From the NCBI GenBank assembly GCA_019744945.1, contig JAIETT010000041.1, positions 1-36,106 of the forward strand: a DNA stretch of 36,106 bases, given 5' to 3'. This stretch comes from Burkholderiales bacterium. Its GTDB lineage: Bacteria; Pseudomonadota; Gammaproteobacteria; Burkholderiales; UBA11063. Each line of letters opens with the position of its first letter. The stretch's first letter is position 1. Under the pieces are notes generated by a model that saw only the letters and a list, made by a program, of their open reading frames with translations, searched no databases and was not told the DNA's origin. A program made the translations under genes and the position numbers. Of this stretch, positions 17,976 to 26,998 are shown in pieces.

Positions 17976-18186
17976 CTACTTGATCAGGGTAAACGCATCT
18001 AAATGAACTGAAAAGCTGCGTTTACAAGTATTTTTTAAGTAAAGTTTATAGTGTTTTAGAACACTATCTCCCACTTTAGACCAAATTTTATATTTTAAGT
18101 GAGATTAAAACAGGTACAATCTAAGTTCTGAAAGTCGTCATATTGTTTTACTTAATTATTTAGATGCGTTTACCCTGCTACTTGAT
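17976..18186. mobile_element. 193-bp MITE (17985-18177) with 20-bp TIRs and 9-bp target-site duplication
   Basis: CAGGGTAAACGCATCTAAAT (17985-18004) / ATTTAGATGCGTTTACCCTG (18158-18177); CTACTTGAT at both 17976-17984 and 18178-18186. Confidence 0.9.
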
Positions 18187-18260
18187 TGGGATTATTACAA
18201 CATGGTATATAATATGGTAATTAAAGTTAACACAAAATCAGTTTTCCGAGGACTTAATAA

Positions 18261-18388
18261 ATGATAAATTGAGCCTTAATTATATTAGAGATTTTTATTT
18301 TTCTGGTGGTTGTATTTGGCGTTTATGCTGGTTATCATCAGAAAGGAGACAAGCCAATTAAAATTCAGGTAAGGTTAGGTTATTATGA
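18261..18388 (+). pseudogene. Third TM-peptide paralogue with an early in-frame TGA
   Basis: MIN*ALIILEIFIFLVVVFGVYAGYHQKGDKPIKIQ... matches 'GALI.LE.FI.LV..FGIYAG.H'. Confidence 0.55.
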
Positions 18389-19296
18389 TTGATTTATTTG
18401 ATGATGAATATCGTAGATTATTGGAACAGGTAGCGAATGATGAAAGCAGGATGAGAGAAATTATTATTCAAATTCATGAAAATAAGCGTAATGATTTAAA
18501 TCCTGCTAATACTATTATGACAGAGTTAAATGATATTCGGGATAGGCACACTAGATATGAACAATTAAGGAATGATAATTTTTCTAGGGCACTAGATTCT
18601 GTCTCAAAAATCCCGACTATAGAGGGTCTCTTGAGCACTACAGTTGAGCAGGACAGTAAATTTATTTTTAATGAGAAAAATCTTAATAATTTATTGGACC
18701 ACATAGAAAAAAAGAATATCTTTAATGGGATAGGCTATGGCTTAATAGATGCTGATACTAATAAAATATATGAATGTAAAGAAGTGATTACATTGTTATT
18801 GAGCTTATCTATCATTGTTTATACTGAACATGAATTAACTAGCTACATATTCAATTATAGATGTATGTGCAATAATAACCTGAAAAAAGTATCTTATTAT
18901 TTACTGAATGCATTTTTATGTTTTTATATTGATAGTTATACTAATACGAAAAGAAATCAATATTGTGAATTATCTACATGGTTAATGCTGGCTAATAAAG
19001 AATTAATCTCCTCTCATTCCAAAATAAAATCAACACTTTCTAAAGTTAAAAAACTGCCGCTGGAATTTAAAGATTGTGTTGCAATTATTAAAGGTGTTGA
19101 GCAAGGTAAAAAGCAAACAAATGTATTAATTAGTCTTAATAAAGGTAATCGTGATGATACAAGAGGAAAATCAATCATTTCTGCATATAAAATTGTGACG
19201 GAGGAACTAGATAAATATAAACAACATTATTTACCAGGAAACGAATATCTGTTTTTAGGGTTAAAACTACTCAGAGAATCAACTAAAATAAAATAA
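18385..19296 (+). CDS. Hypothetical protein, 303 aa, charged helical N-terminus
   Basis: Long uninterrupted ORF; no family recognised. Confidence 0.75.
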   Translation: MIDLFDDEYRRLLEQVANDESRMREIIIQIHENKRNDLNPANTIMTELNDIRDRHTRYEQLRNDNFSRALDSVSKIPTIEGLLSTTVEQDSKFIFNEKNLNNLLDHIEKKNIFNGIGYGLIDADTNKIYECKEVITLLLSLSIIVYTEHELTSYIFNYRCMCNNNLKKVSYYLLNAFLCFYIDSYTNTKRNQYCELSTWLMLANKELISSHSKIKSTLSKVKKLPLEFKDCVAIIKGVEQGKKQTNVLISLNKGNRDDTRGKSIISAYKIVTEELDKYKQHYLPGNEYLFLGLKLLRESTKIK

Positions 19297-19657
19297 TATA
19301 TAACAATGTGTTAATGCTAATAAATACACTAAAATAATGCTTGATTTTTCTTCAGATTTGAATAATAATAACGCCATTCAAAAAACAAATGAGGAAATAA
19401 ATTATCATGGAAAATTATTTTGTATTTATCTGGCTTCATGCATTAATTAAGGCTATTAAGAAAATCAATCTGTCATTAGAAATTAAATTCAAAGTGGTCG
19501 TTAAGTAGTAGTATACTTACATTTGCTATTATCGCGGATTTTTGCATATTTCAATATTTCAAAAGCAATGCTTACACGATTACACGATAATATAAATACA
19601 TGACTATAAATTTATATGATATAATGTTCGCATATATAAATTTTAAGGCATTTCATA

Positions 19658-20641
19658 ATGAATAAAACAGTTACAGAACTGGCAATACATTTTGGCTTAG
19701 CAAGATCAACCATTGTTAAATACACTAAAGAGTGCCCAACGTTTCCTCAGCCATCAGTGAAAACAAAAGTACCTATGTATGATGTAAATGAAGTAAACCA
19801 ATTCATTCAAAACAGAAATGCTACTAATAAAGAGCGCAGAGCAAAACAGGGTATATTAATTAATGCAACTCGCTGGATGCTAGACGAAAAAATAAATACT
19901 ATAATGGACAACATTAATAAAAAAACTATAAATAACAACTTGTACTATGAATTTGAAGATCTTTGCAAAAAAGTTGGATTTACACCATCAATATTATCAA
20001 AAACAATTACATTTAATGGGCTTTTGGTCTATGAAGACCAAGAACGAATGCAATGTGTTCCTCAGAGAACAGATATTACATTGTACTTTAAAAATGAAGA
20101 TATTGCTAAATTAGTTGTTGAAGCATCTTTTAAAACTAATGGGTTACATGTTGAGTACCTCGTTAATGGACTAATGAGAGAAGCTGAAGGCATTAGAACA
20201 AATGCACAGTTAGGCTTTAATTCGGTAATTAACTTAACCAACGGAGATCTATCAAACAACGAATCCTTGGTTGATGAAATAACATATACAAAAATAGAAA
20301 CTAATACCTTAGAAAAATTAGCTTTAGCACTAATTAAACGAAAAAACAATATTGAAGAACAGGAAGTAATAATGTCAGAAATAGCACTTTTAAAAGCAAA
20401 ATCTTTAATCGATGAATCTAGGTCTCAATATACCACTACAGGCAAACGTCCTGTCATATTCATTGAAACTGGTGTTAAATATAATGATAAAACTGAAATA
20501 CCGCCGAGATTTCAACAAAAAGTGCCAAACTCAGGCAGTAAATATATGATTGATTTTTCTGGATACGAATACCAATACATAGACCTATTGGATCCAATTG
20601 AATTAGCAAAAATCATGAGTAAAAACCCACAAAATGGCTAA
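19658..20641 (+). CDS. HTH DNA-binding protein with AlpA/Nu1-like N-terminus, unknown C-terminal domain
   Basis: MNKTVTELAIHFGLARSTIVKYTKECPTFPQPSVKTKVPMYDVNEVNQFIQ; 327 aa; RBS AAGG. Confidence 0.7.
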   Translation: MNKTVTELAIHFGLARSTIVKYTKECPTFPQPSVKTKVPMYDVNEVNQFIQNRNATNKERRAKQGILINATRWMLDEKINTIMDNINKKTINNNLYYEFEDLCKKVGFTPSILSKTITFNGLLVYEDQERMQCVPQRTDITLYFKNEDIAKLVVEASFKTNGLHVEYLVNGLMREAEGIRTNAQLGFNSVINLTNGDLSNNESLVDEITYTKIETNTLEKLALALIKRKNNIEEQEVIMSEIALLKAKSLIDESRSQYTTTGKRPVIFIETGVKYNDKTEIPPRFQQKVPNSGSKYMIDFSGYEYQYIDLLDPIELAKIMSKNPQNG

Positions 20642-20657
20642 TAAATCACGTGGAAAT

Positions 20658-20679
20658 GAGAAGAGCACTTCTTGCGAAG
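20658..20679 (+). terminator. Hairpin GAGCACTTC-ttgc-GAAGTGCTC downstream of 19658-20641
   Basis: Perfect 9-bp stem, 17 bp after the stop codon; followed by an AT-rich tract without a clean poly-T. Confidence 0.55.
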
Positions 20680-20816
20680 TGCTCTATATTCTTTGCCTCT
20701 TACGCTACACTGGATCCGCTAGTTTATGTTTCCATAGTCAACACGCAAGAGATGTTGACATTCAACTAGAGTCACGACCCTGTTTTCTAACTAGTATTAT
20801 ATCATAAAGTACACAT

Positions 20817-21443
20817 ATGGAAAAATATTTTACACAACAAAGACTCAGCTCTTATACAGACCTAACAGATTATATTGAAAACATTAAAATATGTCAACGA
20901 TACTATCCAATTTTAAATATTTTTGAAATTGTGCTACGAAACAGGATCAACGATTTTTTTATTAAAACGTTTGGTACAGCATGGTTAAAAAAAATATTAA
21001 AAAATCAATTTAGTTTCGAGCCAGGTACTGAAATTGAAAACAAAGTTAAATCAGCTGCAATAATTTTAACTCGAGAAAACAAATCTATCACACATGATGC
21101 TTTGCTTAGCAATTTAACATTGGGGTTTTGGGTTGCTTTACTGTCAAATGAAAAAGATCAATTTTTTCACCGCCTAAATCGACATGATAAACGCATGTCT
21201 TCGAAGCATAATAAAACCTTTATGCGAGAAGTCTTTAAATTAAACGCAACCGATTCAGGAAGCGACACAAAAATTGAAGAAGTAAGAAAGGAATTAGATT
21301 CAATTAGAAAATTTAGAAATCGAGTTTTTCACTATGAAAAAGTTTCACATGTAGAACTAGGTATAAAACCAATCACAGAAAAATACATTATCATATTTCA
21401 AAATGAGACAGAGGATATCAACATATTTTTACAAAATTTTTGA
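20817..21443 (+). CDS. Abi_2-like abortive-infection protein (HEPN-like)
   Basis: LSSYTDLTDYIENIKICQRYYPILNIFEIVLRNRINDFFIKTFGTAWL...LTLGFWVALL...LDSIRKFRNRVFHYE; R-x4-H motif RNRVFH. Confidence 0.75.
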   Translation: MEKYFTQQRLSSYTDLTDYIENIKICQRYYPILNIFEIVLRNRINDFFIKTFGTAWLKKILKNQFSFEPGTEIENKVKSAAIILTRENKSITHDALLSNLTLGFWVALLSNEKDQFFHRLNRHDKRMSSKHNKTFMREVFKLNATDSGSDTKIEEVRKELDSIRKFRNRVFHYEKVSHVELGIKPITEKYIIIFQNETEDINIFLQNF

Positions 21444-21513
21444 TAGAATACTATAGCCCAAAGTTCAGGCAAAATGAACTTAAAAATAAGAAAAAAAGTA
21501 AGGGGAATCTTAG

Positions 21514-21628
21514 AATGGATTGGTTTATTGGTTCTGCTTTGATACTTATGTTCGTTTCAGGTCTCTTTACCTATTCATTATACAAATTTGCTGAACACGA
21601 ATTTAAAAAGAAGAAAGAGCAGAAATAA
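21514..21628 (+). CDS. Small single-TM basic-tailed peptide
   Basis: MDWFIGSALILMFVSGLFTYSLYKFAEHEFKKKKEQK*, preceded by AGGGGAAT. The ORF-track start at 21440 is probably too long. Confidence 0.5.
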
Positions 21629-21879
21629 GTCATTAGCTTTTATGAAACATTAACAGTTAATTATAAAATATGTCCAAGATTTCACCGATAGAAAGATTCA
21701 GCTTATTTATATGTTAAAGTTAAATCAGCCGTAAATGATGATGTTGCCATGATTAGGTATCCTTGAATTATTTAATCAATATTTAACTATCTATAGTAAA
21801 ACAATATTATATGTTTAAGCTGATTTGATTTGGTAATTTATTTTAGCGGTAGTTAGATTGGCAGATCTGAAAAATATGA

Positions 21880-22053
21880 CTAGAAAAATGAGAACTTTTG
21901 AATAAGTTCACGACCTTCACGCAGAGTTTCTTCAGTAACTAAATCGGTTCTAATTATACGAGAAGCAGGATCAGGATTTAATAATTCTTCAATTAGACGT
22001 ATTGATGACTCTTCGGTAAGAGTGAAATCAACATCAAATGATGATGTTGCCAT
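21880..22053 (-). CDS. Small protein, possible antitoxin partner of the ParE-like toxin (not in ORF track)
   Basis: MATSSFDVDFTLTEESSIRLIEELLNPDPASRIIRTDLVTEETLREGRELIQKFSFF*; AAGGATA before ATG. Confidence 0.5.
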   Translation of the reverse strand: MATSSFDVDFTLTEESSIRLIEELLNPDPASRIIRTDLVTEETLREGRELIQKFSFF

Positions 22054-22235
22054 AACGACGTATCCTTGAATTGGTTTGTTTATGTGAACTGGCTATATTA
22101 GTGCATTATTATACCACCAAGCTTGTTCGATTAGGTGGTTGTTTTACTGCACAGCAAAGCAATTCACATTAGTTGTTAGCGTTGAAAAATGCTGAAAATA
22201 GCTTGCAAACTGAACACGTTACCCCTAGCCGTGAA

Positions 22236-22517
22236 CTATTTTTTCTTTTTTTGATGTAAAAAAGATGTAATAACTATTTCAGTACAATCCTTAATCCAAT
22301 AAGAAATTAGAAAAGGAAATTGTTGTACAACATATTCCCTTAATTCAGGTATTTCATCTACCATTCTGGCAATAGAGTTATTATCTTTTATAGAGTCCAA
22401 TGCTTTTTCAACAGCTTCAATAAACCCACCTGCTATCACTTCATTAGCGTTTTGCAAATACCAGTCAATATAGTCTTCGAAATCATTTAATGCCTCTAGC
22501 GTCCAAGTTGGGGTCAC
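22236..22517 (-). CDS. ParE/RelE-type toxin, 5' end rewritten by Tn3 insertion
   Basis: WTLEALNDFEDYIDWYLQNANEVIAGGFIEAVEKALDSIKDNNSIARMVDEIPELREYVVQQFPFLISYWI is a ParE-like pattern; the GTG start lies inside the Tn3 IR. Confidence 0.75.
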   Translation of the reverse strand: MTPTWTLEALNDFEDYIDWYLQNANEVIAGGFIEAVEKALDSIKDNNSIARMVDEIPELREYVVQQFPFLISYWIKDCTEIVITSFLHQKKKK

Positions 22518-22547
22518 ACGAGAATTCGGAAATTATCGTACGCTAAC
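22510..22547. repeat. Tn3 left terminal inverted repeat (37/38 match)
   Basis: Direct comparison with 35992-36029. Confidence 0.95.
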
Positions 22548-22786
22548 ACCTATCTTTGTGTGTCTTAGATATTTTATTCTGCGTACTTTTTAGCAATTCT
22601 TATAGCTTATATGCTCCATATAGGTTATTCCCCAGATAATTTTTAATAAACTCTATATTTTATTAAAAATACTTATATAGTTGTAAAATGTTTGCTTAGC
22701 TGAATCAATATTAATATCAAACTGATTATAATTATTATTCAATTAAACTGCACATGATATAATAACCATAGCAGGAGGATAGTAAA

Positions 22787-23062
22787 ATGAGTAATAGTGC
22801 TGTTATTAAACATAAAGATATAATCTCTAGACTAAATAGAATAAATGGTCACTTATTAAAAGTAATAAACATGCTTGAGAATGAAAGAGAATGTACTGAA
22901 GTTGCTCAGCAGCTACAGGCTGTGGAAAATGCTTTAAATGGAGCTAAAAAATCATTGATTCATAAGCATATTGATATTTGCTTGGAAAACGCATTAGAAA
23001 AAAATACGATCCCAGCTAAGAGTATACTTCAGGAGTTTAGAGAGATTTCTAAATATCTCTAA
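22787..23062 (+). CDS. CsoR/RcnR/FrmR-family metal-responsive repressor
   Basis: Four-helix DUF156 pattern: HKDIISRLNRINGHLLKVINMLENERECTEVAQQLQAVENALNGAKKSLIHKHIDICLENAL; SD AGGAGG. Confidence 0.88.
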   Translation: MSNSAVIKHKDIISRLNRINGHLLKVINMLENERECTEVAQQLQAVENALNGAKKSLIHKHIDICLENALEKNTIPAKSILQEFREISKYL

Positions 23063-23146
23063 TAATGGTTATTAGTGTAAAGATATAGTTTTAATTCTGG
23101 CGACCTAAAAACTATATTTTTAATATTTTATATGAGGGTAAATAAA

Positions 23147-23482
23147 ATGAAGCGCATAGCAATACCTTTCTTGTTAGTTGCTTTAGTCGGGTGCTCTACG
23201 AGTAATAAGCCTGAATACGTTATGGCAGACGACGATCCATTGATTTATATGTCTGAGGCTAAAGCTCCGCCAAGTTGTAAGCTCATTGGGTATACTAAAG
23301 GTCCCTATCAAACTTTTACCACGGGGAATTTCAAGCTTGGCAAAAACCTACACCAAGCTCATATAAATAAAGCTCAAGCTCTAGGTGGAAATTATTTAGA
23401 AAAAAATCATTTTAATGAAACTGGAAAAGTTTACTTATGTCCTCAATCTGAACTTTTGAAGATGGAAGCGGCATCGAAATAG
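23147..23482 (+). CDS. Small lipoprotein, DUF4156-like
   Basis: MKRIAIPFLLVALVGCSTS lipobox; CKLIGYTKG...KAQALGGNYL. Confidence 0.65.
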   Translation: MKRIAIPFLLVALVGCSTSNKPEYVMADDDPLIYMSEAKAPPSCKLIGYTKGPYQTFTTGNFKLGKNLHQAHINKAQALGGNYLEKNHFNETGKVYLCPQSELLKMEAASK

Positions 23483-23516
23483 TAATTAATATACTGAATA
23501 AGAATATTGGAATAAA

Positions 23517-25628
23517 ATGAAAATTACAGTTTTTAGTGTCTTAGGTTTAGATTGTCCTGCTGAAGAAAAATTGATTCGAAATAAATTTAAAAATATCAGT
23601 GGAATTACTAATTTAGAGTTTAATTTTATACGTCAAGAGTTAATGGTAACGCATGATTTGAGCGATGTACAAATCATCTTATCGGCAATTAAAGATATTG
23701 GCATGGAAGCAAGTGTAAAAAACTCAGGAGCTTCAAAACAGATTAAAAAAAAGCCAACATTTGCATATAAAAGTTGGGGTTTAGTTGCGATTGCAGGATT
23801 AATGGCTTTAGGTGCAGAAGTTTATGCTTATTTCTCCCAGAATGAAAAATCTATTTTAGTTATTTTTCTATCTATTGGTGCCATCATTTTAGTTGGAAAA
23901 CCAACCTTTAAGAAAGGATGGTTAGCTCTACGTTCTTTTACCCTCAATATTAATTTCTTAATGATGATAGCAATTACAGGTGCTGCGATTATTGGAGAAT
24001 GGCCAGAGGCGGCAATGGTAACAGTTCTTTTTGCCCTTGCTGAATTAATTGAACGTTATTCGTTAGATAAGGCCCGCCATGCAATTGAGGGCTTAATGGA
24101 AATAGCACCAAATGAGGCATTAGTTAAAAATGGAAATGAGTGGAAATTAACTCCTGTTATAGAAATTACTCAGGGGGATATTATTAAAGTTAAACCAGGC
24201 GAGAGAATTCCAATTGATGGGATTCTTATGTCAGGGAATAGTTCAATAAATCAAGCTCCAATTACTGGTGAGTCAATACCTGTAGAAAAAAATATAGATG
24301 ATATCGTTTATGCTGGAACTATTAATGAGCATGGTTCTTTTGAGTTCAAAGTTACGACATCAGTTAATAATACTATGCTCGCTAAAATTATTCATTCCGT
24401 TGAAGAAGCTCAAGCAGTAAAAGCCCCGACACAAAGATTTGTAGATCAGTTTTCAAAATATTATACTCCATTAATGGTAATTACCGCGATATGTATTGCT
24501 ATAATTCCTTCTTTATTTTTTGGGCAACCTTTATCAATTTGGCTGCCTAAAGCTCTAGTTTTGTTGGTTATAGCCTGCCCATGTGCTTTAGTTATCTCAA
24601 CTCCAGTAACGGTTGTCAGTGGTTTGGCTGCTGGCGCAAGACAAGGGCTCCTTATTAAAGGCAGCACTTACTTAGAGAATGGTCATAAATTAAGAGTAAT
24701 TGCATTAGATAAGACTGGCACTATTACTCAAGGCAAACCACTAGTCACTAATATAATATCTTTAAATGGAGTCAAGGAAGAGACCATATTAAAAATCGCG
24801 GCTAGTTTAGATATACTCTCAGAACATCCTGTAGCACATGCAATTGTTACTCATTATCAACAAAAATATTCAGGTGATATATTGGAAATTAAGCAATTTT
24901 CAGCAATACCTGGTCATGGGGTTGTAGGATATATTGATAATAAGATTTACTATGTCGGTAATCACCGATTGGCTGAAAAAAATAAAGTTTGTAGTAAGGA
25001 AATTGAGCTGCAGCTAGAGCATTTGGAACAAGAAGGTAAAACTACAGTAATCATTTCAACAGATCAACAGGTAATTGGAATTATTGCGGTTGCTGATGCA
25101 ATAAAAAACACAAGTGCCCAGGCAATAAAGGAATTGCACCAGCTTGGTATTAAAACTGTCATGATAACCGGGGATAATTCTTTAACAGCGAATTCTATTG
25201 CAAATCTAGTTGGCATTGATGAAGTCTATGCCAATATGTTACCAGAAAATAAATTGGCAACTATTGATAAATTGATTGATCAATATCAATTTGTAGGCAT
25301 GGTTGGTGATGGAATTAATGATGCACCAGCCTTAGCTAAAGCAAACATTGGTTTTGCAATGGGTAGCGAAGGTACAGATATAGCATTAGAAACAGCAGAT
25401 GTTGCATTAATGGAAAATAGTTTAATTAAGCTCCCAACTTTTATAAAAATAAGTCGTAAAACATCAAATATATTAATTCAAAATATTTCTTTCGCTATTA
25501 TTGTTAAAATAATATTTTTTGCTCTAGCCATCTTTGGAAAAGCTACTTTATGGATGGCCGTATTTGCGGATATGGGCGCAAGTTTAGTAGTAGTATTTAA
25601 TGGTTTAAGATTACTCAAATCTAGATAG
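23517..25628 (+). CDS. P1B-type heavy-metal ATPase (ZntA/CadA-like)
   Basis: N-terminal metal-binding GLDCPAEE, TGES, CPCALVIS, DKTGTIT, HPVAHAI, MITGDN, GDGINDAPAL. Confidence 0.95.
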   Translation: MKITVFSVLGLDCPAEEKLIRNKFKNISGITNLEFNFIRQELMVTHDLSDVQIILSAIKDIGMEASVKNSGASKQIKKKPTFAYKSWGLVAIAGLMALGAEVYAYFSQNEKSILVIFLSIGAIILVGKPTFKKGWLALRSFTLNINFLMMIAITGAAIIGEWPEAAMVTVLFALAELIERYSLDKARHAIEGLMEIAPNEALVKNGNEWKLTPVIEITQGDIIKVKPGERIPIDGILMSGNSSINQAPITGESIPVEKNIDDIVYAGTINEHGSFEFKVTTSVNNTMLAKIIHSVEEAQAVKAPTQRFVDQFSKYYTPLMVITAICIAIIPSLFFGQPLSIWLPKALVLLVIACPCALVISTPVTVVSGLAAGARQGLLIKGSTYLENGHKLRVIALDKTGTITQGKPLVTNIISLNGVKEETILKIAASLDILSEHPVAHAIVTHYQQKYSGDILEIKQFSAIPGHGVVGYIDNKIYYVGNHRLAEKNKVCSKEIELQLEHLEQEGKTTVIISTDQQVIGIIAVADAIKNTSAQAIKELHQLGIKTVMITGDNSLTANSIANLVGIDEVYANMLPENKLATIDKLIDQYQFVGMVGDGINDAPALAKANIGFAMGSEGTDIALETADVALMENSLIKLPTFIKISRKTSNILIQNISFAIIVKIIFFALAIFGKATLWMAVFADMGASLVVVFNGLRLLKSR

Positions 25629-25657
25629 TTGTAATATGATTTTGTTCGAAAGAAAAT

Positions 25658-26998
25658 ATGCTTAAAGCCATATATACCCTTGTAACAGCACTATTTTTGG
25701 TCTCATGTGCGACCTATTCACCAAAGCCATTAACTGATAGTGAAGTAAATAAGGCTTTAGGCATGCCTATTGAATCTATTAGTCAAAACCAACTCAAACC
25801 AGTACCAATTGATTTTAGCAAGCCACTTACAGTTCAGCAAATTGCGCTTATCACTGTTATAACTAACCCAGATTTGAAAGCTTTACGAGCTAAAAATGAT
25901 ATAGCAAGTGCTCAAGTGTTTGATGCAGGGTTATTGCCAGACCCACAAATTATGCCAGCTTACGAAATTCCTACAACTACGGGAAATGGCGTAACTCCCG
26001 CATACTCTTTATGGATAAATTGGGATATTGGAAGTTTAATGACAAGATCATTAAAAGAGTCCGCTGCTAAGGAACTTCAAAAACAGGTAAGCTATAGTAC
26101 TGCATGGCAAGAATGGATGATTGCCAATCAAGCAGAACTATTGGCAACAAGAGTATATTATTTACAAGAACAAGCTCGATTAATTCAACAATCCAATATT
26201 ATTTCAAAAAATTACTTGAATGAATTACAGGCTAATTTTGAGCAACATAATATTAAAATCGATTATTTTAATCAGGAAAAAGCTACCTATCTAGATTTAG
26301 TAAATCAACAACAAACAATAGAGCGATTATTAGCTAAAACGAAACTAGAATTAACCCAAGTCATGGGACTTCCTCCAACTGCTAGTATACAGCTTCAAAT
26401 TAATCCAAATATTACCATCCCAAAATTAAATGAAAGCGAATTATTTGCTTATGCTAGACAAAATAGGCTAGATGTTTTGGCACTAAAAGCAGGTTATAAC
26501 AATCAAGAAATTCAAGTGCGCCAGGCTGTACTAGGTCAATACCCTCATTTTACTACTAGCATTTACCCAGGGCAAGATAATACAAGTAATGGATTCTTCG
26601 GAACTAATGTAGCTTTTGATATTCCTGTATTTAATCGTAATCGTGGAGCAATCGCTATTGCAACCGCTACGCGCGAGAATCTATATCTGGAATATATAGC
26701 AAGGTTACATAATATTCAATATGCTATTTATAGTGTGTCAAAAGAACTGACTTGGGCTACCGAGCAAGAAAAGACACTTAATAGTGAAATGCCACAACTT
26801 AGAAACACGGATAGTAGATTAAAGCAAGAGTTGTTAAATTCAAATATAAGCATGTCTAACTATACTAGTTTCCATAATACATTATTAACTAAAGAATTAA
26901 AACTCTTGTCTGTGCAACAAGATATAGCTGAACAGGGTGTAGCCATGCAAATGGCTTTAGGAAAATATTTAGATGGGCGCAATAATGAAATTAAATAA
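25658..26998 (+). CDS. Outer-membrane factor (CzcC/TolC-like)
   Basis: Lipoprotein-type signal VSCATYSP, repeated OMF helical patterns, operon position. Confidence 0.88.
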   Translation: MLKAIYTLVTALFLVSCATYSPKPLTDSEVNKALGMPIESISQNQLKPVPIDFSKPLTVQQIALITVITNPDLKALRAKNDIASAQVFDAGLLPDPQIMPAYEIPTTTGNGVTPAYSLWINWDIGSLMTRSLKESAAKELQKQVSYSTAWQEWMIANQAELLATRVYYLQEQARLIQQSNIISKNYLNELQANFEQHNIKIDYFNQEKATYLDLVNQQQTIERLLAKTKLELTQVMGLPPTASIQLQINPNITIPKLNESELFAYARQNRLDVLALKAGYNNQEIQVRQAVLGQYPHFTTSIYPGQDNTSNGFFGTNVAFDIPVFNRNRGAIAIATATRENLYLEYIARLHNIQYAIYSVSKELTWATEQEKTLNSEMPQLRNTDSRLKQELLNSNISMSNYTSFHNTLLTKELKLLSVQQDIAEQGVAMQMALGKYLDGRNNEIK

